Positions 50,954 through 57,946 of a stretch of DNA of 64,000 nt are shown here, in pieces. This stretch comes from DATCJA01 sp963814955 (lineage in GTDB: Bacteria > Acidobacteriota > Vicinamibacteria > Vicinamibacterales > UBA2999), in NCBI GenBank assembly GCA_963814955.1, contig CAWFEX010000016.1:1-64000 (forward strand), in the 5' to 3' direction. Position numbers and translations under genes: made by a program. The stretch's first letter is position 1. Each line of letters opens with the position of its first letter. The notes beneath the pieces were generated by a model. That model was not told the origin of the DNA, searched no databases, and was given only the letters and a program-made list of their open reading frames with translations.

Positions 50954-51910
50954 ATGCGAAGAATCGTGTGGGTCGTCGCTGTGGCTGCGTGTGCGACGGT
51001 TTCGGTCAGCGTTGCATCACAGCAGGCCGCCACAGGCATGTACCCCGACAAGCCGTGGGCGTTCCCGGCACAGGTCGAAAAACCGTTTCCCCCGGACGCC
51101 GCGCCCAAAACAGTGCCGGGCAGCGCGAAGAAATACACCGAAAAAGAAATCGACGATCTGATGAACCCGCCCGACTGGTTCCCCGATCAGCATCCGACGC
51201 CGCCGCAGGTCGTGGTGAAAGGACATGGGGGCGTGATGGCGTGCGGCGCATGCCATCTCATGTCCGGCCTCGGGCATCCCGAATCGTCAGGCATCACAGG
51301 TCTGACGGCGCCGTACATCGTTCAGCAGATGATCGACTTCAAGAACGGCACGCGCAAGGACCTCACCGGCAAGCGGATGAACGGCATTGCGATGGAGATG
51401 ACCGACAAGGAGATCCAGGAGGCCGCCGAATACTTCGCGGCGCTGCCGGTCCGGCCGTTCCAGAAGGTCGTCGAGACCGACATGGTGCCGAAGACGTACC
51501 TCGGGAACGGCCGCATGCGCTTCGTCGACCCGGGCGGCGCGATGGAGCCGATCGGCGCGCGGATCATCACCGTGCCGCAGGATGTCGAGCGCGTGCGCCT
51601 GCGCGACCCGTACGTCGGGTTCGTCTCGTACGTCCCGATGGGCAGCCTGGCCCGCGGCAAGAATCTCGTGGAAACCGGTGGCGGCAAAACCATGAACTGC
51701 GGGCTTTGTCACGGAGTCGACCTGAAAGGGCAGGGATCGATCCCGCGACTCACCGGCATGCATCCGATTTACACGGCGCGCCAGCTCTATTGGTTCAAGG
51801 ATGGATCCCGCAACGGAATCGACGCGCCGTTGATGAAGCCCTGGGTGGCAGGGCTGAACGACGACGACATCATCGCGATCTCGGCGTACCTGGCATCGCT
51901 GGAGCCCTAG
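50954..51910 (+). CDS. Secreted di-heme cytochrome c (class-I type domains), copy 2
   Basis: Starting at ATG 50954 (MRRIVWVVAVAACATVSVSV) with GGAGGG upstream, the product has 318 residues. The two heme motifs are CGACH in GGVMACGACHLMSGLG and CGLCH in KTMNCGLCHGVDLKGQG. Between them are SGITGLTAPYIVQQMIDFKN and RMRFVDPGGAMEPIGARIIT. It aligns in order with the cytochrome at 11009-12028, lacking that protein's cysteine-rich N-terminal insert. The C-terminus DDDIIAISAYLASLEP is the usual last helix. The stop TAG (51908-51910) lies in the CTAG duplicated by the adjacent insertion element, so the ORF end is unchanged by the insertion. Role: periplasmic electron transfer; partner unknown. Confidence 0.9.
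   Translation: MRRIVWVVAVAACATVSVSVASQQAATGMYPDKPWAFPAQVEKPFPPDAAPKTVPGSAKKYTEKEIDDLMNPPDWFPDQHPTPPQVVVKGHGGVMACGACHLMSGLGHPESSGITGLTAPYIVQQMIDFKNGTRKDLTGKRMNGIAMEMTDKEIQEAAEYFAALPVRPFQKVVETDMVPKTYLGNGRMRFVDPGGAMEPIGARIITVPQDVERVRLRDPYVGFVSYVPMGSLARGKNLVETGGGKTMNCGLCHGVDLKGQGSIPRLTGMHPIYTARQLYWFKDGSRNGIDAPLMKPWVAGLNDDDIIAISAYLASLEP
51907..51910. repeat. Target site duplication CTAG, left copy
   Basis: CTAG immediately left of the IS element; the right copy is at 52946-52949. It contributes the stop codon of the upstream cytochrome gene. Confidence 0.8.
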
Positions 51911-52945
51911 ATGTTCAGTCCCGGCAGTGTGGTGGATGGGATTCAGTCTGAACGATCAGGCTGTTCTGTCGGGACAAATACTTCACGGGAGCGCCACGAC
52001 CACTCACGCCATCCGAGCAGCAATACAGCGATCGAAGGCTTCGATCCAGGCGTTGAGCGAGCGGTACGGATCAATCCCAAGACCGTGGCGAAGTGGCGGA
52101 AGCGCACGAGCCTTGAGGACCGGCCGATGGGACCGAGGGCGCCGCGCTCGACGGTGTTGTCGGCCGACGAGGAAACCCTGATCGTGGCGTTTCGCCGGCA
52201 CACGCTGCTGCCGCTCGATGATTGTCTCTATGCCCTGCAGGCGACGGTCCCGCATCTGACGCGGTCCTCGCTGCATCGTCTCTTCCAGCGCCACGAGATC
52301 AGCCGTCTGCCGAGCGGAGGGCACTCGGCCGCGCCAGGCGTTCAAGGACTATCCGCTCGGGTACATCCACATCGATCTCGCGGAGGTCTGGACGGACGAG
52401 GGCAAGCTCTATCTGTTCGTCGCCATCGATCGGGTCAGCAAGTTCGCGTTTGCGGAATTACACGAACGGGCGACGCGACGAATCGCGGCGGACTTTCTCC
52501 GCCGGCTGATCGAGCGTGTTCCCTATCGCATCCACACGGTGCTCACCGACAACGGCTTTCAATTCACCGCTCCACATGGCGGCTGGAGTGTCGGGAGATT
52601 CAGCAGCTGCTCGCAAATCATCGGCCCTTTCGCGCCCATGCCTTTGATTTGGCTGCGCCCAGCACGGCATCGACCATCGCCTCACGAAATTCAACCACCC
52701 GTGGACCAACGGCCAAGTCGAACGGATGAACCGCACCATCAAGGACGCCACCGTCCGACGGTTCTACTACGAGACGCACGAGAGCCTTCGCACGCATCTG
52801 GCACGTTCCTCGATGCCTACAACTTTGCGAAGCGCCTGAAGAGCCTTCGCGGTCTCACGCCCTTCGAGCGAATTTGTCAGCTCTGGACAGAGCAGCCTGA
52901 ACGATTCAGACTGAATCCCCTCCACCACATGGCGGGACTGAACAT
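51911..52945 (+). mobile_element. IS481-like insertion sequence
   Basis: The element is 1035 bp with near-perfect inverted ends over roughly 50 bases. The left end begins ATGTTCAGTCCCG and the right end finishes CGGGACTGAACAT, with GTGTGGTGGATGGGATTCAG and its match further in. It is flanked by a 4-base direct repeat CTAG. It encodes one transposase of the IS481 type, now broken by frameshifts. It sits exactly between two convergent genes, whose stop codons are both in the duplicated CTAG, so it has not disrupted either. Confidence 0.86.
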
Positions 52946-52949
52946 CTAG
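51927..52949 (+). pseudogene. IS481-like transposase, frameshifted
   Basis: Reading the frames in order gives an N-terminal part GQILHGSATTTHAIRAAIQR, then INPKTVAKWRKRTSLEDRPM (the helix-turn-helix), STVLSADEETLIVAFRRHTL and HLTRSSLHRLFQRHEISRLP. The catalytic core appears in other frames: GYIHIDLAEVWTDEGKLYLF (first D), VLTDNGFQFT (second D) and HPWTNGQVERMNRTIKDATV (E), so the DDE triad is intact. The C-terminus LKSLRGLTPFERICQLWTEQ continues to HHMAGLNI. There are at least four frame changes. If these are sequencing errors the gene is functional; if real it is inactive. The stop TAG (52947-52949) lies in the right-hand target duplication. Confidence 0.8.
52946..52949. repeat. Target site duplication CTAG, right copy
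   Basis: CTAG immediately right of the IS element. It supplies the stop codon of the amidase (minus strand) and also that of the transposase (plus strand). Confidence 0.8.
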
Positions 52950-55372
52950 TTCGTTCCCACCCGCAACGGTCCAAACCCGGGTGGCGGGATACGCCGTCGC
53001 GACGCGGCTTCGTACGCAGACGCCACTCTCAGGATCCGGTCTTCTGCGCCCGGCTCCGCTCTGAAGACCAGCGAGAACGGCAAGCCCGGCGCCGGCAACG
53101 TGGTCGGCGTGTTGTTGTTCGTCGCGATGTATCGCTTCCGATCCGGGCTCAGCACGAACGTCGCGTCGTAGGCTTCACGTACGTAACCCGCCGGGATGAG
53201 CACTTCGGTCTCGCCGGCGTACGGTCCCATGCGGAGGTCGCCGCGAGTGTTCCCCTGCGGTCCCGGTTGCGGTGCAAGACCTATCCTTCCGGCGGCAGCG
53301 ACGTGTGCAGGCGGACGACGACGTCGAGCCGGTTTTCCTGAATCACCTTCATCTCGACGCGACGGAGGAGCTCGCGCAGCTGGATGCGTTCTGCCGCGGG
53401 CTGCCGTTCGCCAACCGGCGCGCGCACGCTGTCGACCTCCTCCCAGTTCTTCCACCATGCGCGCTGCTCGTCGCTCCAGAACTTCGAGCGGGCGTTCAGC
53501 GCCTGCCAGTCCGACAGCGTTTCCTTCTGAAGCCACGGGCCGCCCAGTCCGCGGCCCGACGGCTGAAGGTACTGGGCCACGTGAAACCGGAACAGCCGCT
53601 CGTCGGCAAGCGTCTGAATGGTGCGAATGTTCAGCGCGCGGGGCGGTGGAATTCGCCCTTCCGCCATCCCCAGCATGTAATCCACCGGCTGTCATCGTTC
53701 CCGATCCGAACGTGCGGCCGGGTGCAAATTCGGTGGGCTGTATGGCGGCGGCGAATTCCGGGAAGATCGGCTGTCCCGCCCCGTTGACCCGATAAAGCAG
53801 CTCCGGGAAGAAGATCGGCACGAGTTCGGCGAGTGCGCGTGTATAGCTCGTCTGCATGTTCTCGATCTGCCGGATCGTCTGGCCAGAGCGGATCGGTGGA
53901 TTCCACCAGGGTGGCGCCCAGATGTCCCCCGAGAACCTCCTTGATTTCCTTTGCGGCCGCGGTGGCGATCGGCTCGTCCGCCTTGATGCCAGGGAAGGTG
54001 AGCATCGACTCGCGGATGATCCCGATGCGCATGCCCTTGAGTGACCCTTGCGCGCCAGGCGTGGTTGCCGCCCCGGCAAAGGCGTCGGTCGAGCACGCTG
54101 GCGCGCGGCACTGTCGTAAAGAGGTCGCGCGGATCGTAGTAGCCATTCACTGGATCCTTCAGCGCGTCGAGCACCTTCGCGGAGTCAGTGACGCTGCGGC
54201 AGTGGATGCCGGAGCGGTCGTTGTGGATGTCGGCGCCGATGGCGCCGCCGAGGAACGAGACCATCGATTTGTGCGGCAGGATCAGCGCCACCGAGTTGTG
54301 GTTGGCCGGCCCGCGGCACGACATGCTGGTTTCCTCGCAGATGCTGCACATGACGAGGTTCGCGCTCACCGACGCGCCAGACCCCGAGCTCGAGCCGAGC
54401 GAGGCTGCGCGCGTCGCGTCGTACGCGCTGTGCGGGTTGCCCGCTCCAACTGCTGCGCTGGTAGCCGAGGTCCGAGACGAGGATCTTTTCCGGCTCGTGC
54501 CGGCCGCCGGGGCGGCGCCGGGATTCCGTTGTATTCCGTGTTTACGGCCTTGGCATAGATGATCGCGCCCTTCTGGCGCAGCTGGGCGACGAGCGTGTGG
54601 TCGCGGGCGGGGAAGTCGATGTCGTACCGCGCATCGGCCGCCGCTGTCGTGCGCATGTCCATCGTGTCGAATGGATCCTTGAACGAGAATGGAATGCAGT
54701 ACATCGGCAGCTTCGCGAGATCGGGCCGCGCGCCGAACTGTGCATCGAGCTCTGCCGCGCGCTCGAGGGCATCCGGCTGCCTGCGGAACTCCTCGCAGAC
54801 GGCGGGCGATCCTGCCGGCAAGGGGCCCATGCGATGGATGTCGGTCGCGATCGCCTTTGCACGTGACCGATCGCTCACCGCGCAGGTTCAGCGTGCCGAG
54901 CGCGTTGATCTGCCCCGAGTTCGGCGTGCCGACGGTCATGCCGTACTGCTGCTGCACGTCGGGGTCGGACGCAGTCGGTTCCATTCGTCCGAACTCGATC
55001 GGCGGTCCGGCGTACTGGTCGAAATCCGGCAGCAGCGTCGAGACCGCGACCGTCTCGGTCGGGAACGTGCAGCGGCGATCCCGCACGGACCGTGCCTCGG
55101 GCGTCGGGAATCGGTGCGCCATCACGCGTGACGAGCCGGTCGCTGACGCCGTTGTAGGCCTTGGCGCGATCGACATACGCCTGGACGAGTCCGCGGCAGG
55201 TGATCTGTCCCTGCTGGATTGCCCGATGCACGTCTGCGATCGTCGCCTCCACCACCTCGAAGCGGCCCGGCTGTGACTGGGCGCCCTGCGACTGCACGAG
55301 GGGCAGCCCGACGAGGGTGATGGCGAAGAGTGTGAGCGGGACGACGAACAGCGCCCGTTTGCCGATCGACAT
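52946..55372 (-). CDS. Secreted amidase-signature (AS) family protein (many frameshifts)
   Basis: ATG 55372 (MSIGKRALFVVPLTLFAITL) has GGAGG at a good distance and begins a signal peptide. The AS-family domain follows: RFEVVEATIADVHRAIQQGQ, LVQAYVDRAKAYNGVS, then SRAKAIATDIHRMGPLPAGS and LPMYCIPFSFKDPFDTMDMR, where FKD holds the catalytic lysine. AASLGSSSGSGASVSANLVM and EETSMSCRGPANHNSVALIL hold the Ser/cis-Ser pair in altered surroundings (usual GGSSGGS reads GSSSGSG). Later segments RIGIIRESMLTFPGIKADEP, YMLGMAEGRIPPPRALNIRT and YIATNNNTPTTLPAPGLPFS extend to LRVGTN and the stop at 52946. At least six frame changes occur, concentrated between 53.2 and 55.2 kb. Repaired, it would have about 800 residues, larger than typical amidases (about 450-600) because of the C-terminal extension. 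Confidence 0.75.
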
Positions 55373-55452
55373 AAGAGCCTCCAAAAACACGTCAGGCGGG
55401 GGCACCGTCAAACGACGCCTCCCGCCTGCGAGCTTGCGGTTGCCGGTCCAGG

Positions 55453-55487
55453 CTACCAACTACCAACTACCAACTACCAACTACCGA
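55453..55487. repeat. 7-base tandem array
   Basis: Five units CTACCAA (last one CTACCGA). It starts 81 bases upstream of the amidase start and ends 7 bases from the stop of the beta-lactamase-fold gene at 55495. Confidence 0.88.
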
Positions 55488-55494
55488 CTAGCCC

Positions 55495-56421
55495 TCACTT
55501 CGTCTCGTTGTAGATCGTCTGCGCGTCGGCGCGAATCCGCGCCGGCTGCGCCATGTATCCGGCCGGCGGCTTCCAGCTGTTGGCGAAATCGTCAACCGAT
55601 TTGCCCGCCTTCTTCGCCTCCTGAACGGCCGTCACGTAACCGCGGATGAACTGAATGTAGTTCTTGAGATCCGCGTTCGTGCTGGTGGTGGCGTTGTGCC
55701 CGTTGACGATGACGTCGGCGTTCTTTTCGGTGAACGCCAATGCCTTCGTCAGCGTGTCGGCATAGCCCACGCCCGTGCCGCCGTTGTTCGAGTCCATGAT
55801 CGGGAGCTCGCTCCCGGGGAACACGTCGGCGATGTGGAACACGCGATGCGCGGGGAAGAACACCATGGCGTCGCCGTTGGTGTGCGCACGGCCGAAGTAC
55901 ATGAGATCGATCTGCTCGGCGCCGCTGCCAATCGTCATCTTGTCGGTGAACGTCCGCTTGGCCAGCCCCTTGCCGTTATTCTCGCTGAAGATGTTGCGCG
56001 GGTTCGGGTTCGGCGCCGCCGACGAGTTCGGCCGCATCTCCTTCATGTTCGCGGCGGTGTTCGCGTGCGTGACGATGTCGATTTCGGCCGGGAACTCGAC
56101 GTTGCCGCTCACGTGATCGCCGTGCGTGTGCGTGTTGACGATCATCGTGACCGGCCGGTTGGTCACCTTCTTGATCGCGTCCAGCAGCGGCTGTCCCCAT
56201 CCCGGGTTCTTCGTGTCGACGACGACCACGCCTTTGGCGGTAATGAACACGGAGCTGTTCCCGCCGCCACCCTTCATGACGAACAGGTTGTCTTTCAGCT
56301 TGTCGATTTCGACGACCATCGGAGCTTGCTGTCCGCCGGCCGGCGGCTGCTGAAACGCCGCGACCGTCAATGACAGGGCGCCGGTCGCTATGAGAAAGCC
56401 CAGCACGATGACTCTCCGCAT
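55495..56421 (-). CDS. Secreted metallo-beta-lactamase-fold hydrolase
   Basis: From ATG 56421 (MRRVIVLGFLIATGALSLTV) the protein has 308 residues with a signal peptide cut near AAFQQ. The motif VNTHTHGDHVSGNVEFP is a perfect HxHxDH. The second histidine cluster is FGRAHTNGDAMVFFPAHRVF, and the bridging aspartate is likely in FHIADVFPGSE. The third histidine is in VIVNGHNATTSTNAD. These form the dinuclear metal site of the lactonase/glyoxalase-type superfamily, and the typical length is 250-320. Further insight into substrate is not possible; quinone or quorum-signal lactone hydrolysis would be guesses. It differs from the protein at 31191-32240, which has an altered first motif. Convergence with no gene; it lies between the amidase and the LVIVD protein on the same strand. 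Confidence 0.9.
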   Translation of the reverse strand: MRRVIVLGFLIATGALSLTVAAFQQPPAGGQQAPMVVEIDKLKDNLFVMKGGGGNSSVFITAKGVVVVDTKNPGWGQPLLDAIKKVTNRPVTMIVNTHTHGDHVSGNVEFPAEIDIVTHANTAANMKEMRPNSSAAPNPNPRNIFSENNGKGLAKRTFTDKMTIGSGAEQIDLMYFGRAHTNGDAMVFFPAHRVFHIADVFPGSELPIMDSNNGGTGVGYADTLTKALAFTEKNADVIVNGHNATTSTNADLKNYIQFIRGYVTAVQEAKKAGKSVDDFANSWKPPAGYMAQPARIRADAQTIYNETK

Positions 56422-56487
56422 CACTCCCTCCTCAGACGACAGATGATATCCCATGTAGGCCGGGTGCCGGCGCGAGTGCCCCACTTT

Positions 56488-57801
56488 CTAGTTGGTTGCG
56501 CTCGGCCGCGGTCCCGTATACCGCAGCACCCACATACCCTGGTTCTTGTTGGTGATGTACACGTAACCGCGCCGGTCCACGAGCACGTCTTCCGTCTGCT
56601 CGACGAGCTTGTCCGGAACTGGTCCGTAGCGCTTCACCGGGTCGGGCGGAATGAAATATCCGGCCTCTTTCGGCAGGCGCGGGTTCGAAATGTCGTACAC
56701 CCGCAACCCCGCGTTGAAGTAGGTCAGGTACATCAGCGAGTCCTGTTTCTGGACGTCGGGATGATGCTGCAAGTGATTGATGTTGTGGGGGCCGAACCGT
56801 GCGCCCTTCTCGCAGAAGTCCCGGTACTTGGCGCCGGGAGGCGGAGCGGGCACCGGCATGATCGAGAGCAGGCGCGGCCGCGTCTCATCGGAGATGTCGA
56901 TCAGCGAGGCCTGTCCAAGGCCCTCGCGGCAATCTTCGGCGATGGCCTCGGAGTTGACCCACACCAGATTGCGGCTCTTGATCGGAAGGATCGAATGCAC
57001 CGGAATGCCGCCGTCGAAAGGCCCGGTGAAATCGAGATGACCCACCTGACGCGGCTTCGTGATGTCGCTGATGTCGAGGATGAACATGCCGGCGGCGCCA
57101 TAGTCGAGATAGGCGCGGTTCCCTTCGACGATCGCCGGCCCGTGCAGCTGCATGCCGTCCTCCGGCTTTTCACCCGCGGCGACGTGCTGGCCGGGCGCCG
57201 ACCATCGCGCCACTTCTTTCGGGTTCGCCGGATCCGAGATGTCGACGATCACGAGTAGTTCGTCCTGATATCCCGGCAGCGCGGCGGCGGCGTACACATA
57301 GCGGCCTCCGGGGTAACCGTTTCGATGGGTCCCTCGGCCGCCGGTCTTCCACTGCCCGAGCTTCTTCGGGTTCACAGGATCGCTGATGTCCCAGATCAGG
57401 AAACCCTCGTCGTGCGGTTTCGACGGGTCGCCGCCCCAGCGGCGCGACACCTGCTCCAGGCCGGTAATCATGATGTTGTCGTGCAGGTCCATTTGAATCG
57501 ACCACGTGTTCTCCGGTCCGGCGACGAACTTGAGCACCTCCGGTTTTTTCGGATCGGTGACATCGAGGATCGTCCACCCGCGGTGCCAGAGGTGGCCCAT
57601 GTACATGTACCAGCGGCCGTTGACCTCGCGGATCGCCATCTTGAAACCGGGACGTCCGCCTGTCTCGCTGTACGCCACGACTTCGAAGTTCGAGGCGGCA
57701 TAGCCCTGGGGAAAGTTGCTCTGCGCGGTTTGTGTAAACGCCGGCGGCACGGCAAGCGCGAGTGCGGCAGATGCCAGGGCGAGTGCAATGAGATGTTTCA
57801 T
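56488..57801 (-). CDS. Secreted LVIVD-repeat protein
   Basis: From ATG 57801 (MKHLIALALASAALALAVPP) the protein has 437 residues with a signal peptide cut near TQTAQ. Repeated LVIVD-type motifs occur as TILDVTDPKKPEVLKFV, LIWDISDPVNPKKLGQW, LLVIVDISDPANPKEVARWS, FILDISDITKPRQVGHLD, SLIDISDETRPRLLSI and VYDISNPRLPKEAGYF, at least six, consistent with a beta-propeller. Histidines in the loops (NGYPGGRYVYAAA, GPHNINHLQHHPDVQ) and the tail RRGYVYITNKNQGMWVLRYT resemble selenium-binding/surface-layer propellers. The gene is intact, lies 67 bases upstream of the beta-lactamase-fold gene, and is probably in its operon. Function unknown; possibly a cell-surface receptor or lactonase-like enzyme. Confidence 0.85.
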   Translation of the reverse strand: MKHLIALALASAALALAVPPAFTQTAQSNFPQGYAASNFEVVAYSETGGRPGFKMAIREVNGRWYMYMGHLWHRGWTILDVTDPKKPEVLKFVAGPENTWSIQMDLHDNIMITGLEQVSRRWGGDPSKPHDEGFLIWDISDPVNPKKLGQWKTGGRGTHRNGYPGGRYVYAAAALPGYQDELLVIVDISDPANPKEVARWSAPGQHVAAGEKPEDGMQLHGPAIVEGNRAYLDYGAAGMFILDISDITKPRQVGHLDFTGPFDGGIPVHSILPIKSRNLVWVNSEAIAEDCREGLGQASLIDISDETRPRLLSIMPVPAPPPGAKYRDFCEKGARFGPHNINHLQHHPDVQKQDSLMYLTYFNAGLRVYDISNPRLPKEAGYFIPPDPVKRYGPVPDKLVEQTEDVLVDRRGYVYITNKNQGMWVLRYTGPRPSATN

Positions 57802-57830
57802 AGCGACAGTGATCTCCACAGAAAAACGAA

Positions 57831-57946
57831 TGGCGGGTCCGCAGCTCGATGACAATGCCTCGCTGCGGGACCCGCCCCACCAGAACAGGATGGCGGGTCC
57901 GCAGCTCGATGACAGATGCCTCGCTGCGGGACCCGCCCTACACTAG
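57831..57946. repeat. Two tandem 60-base units, each a strong hairpin
   Basis: Unit 1 (57832-57876) and unit 2 (57892-57937) have arms GGCGGGTCCGCAGC and GCTGCGGGACCCGCC around a loop TCGATGACAATGCCTC (unit 2 has one more base). They lie 5 bases 3' of the TonB receptor stop at 57943 (minus strand). Confidence 0.86.
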
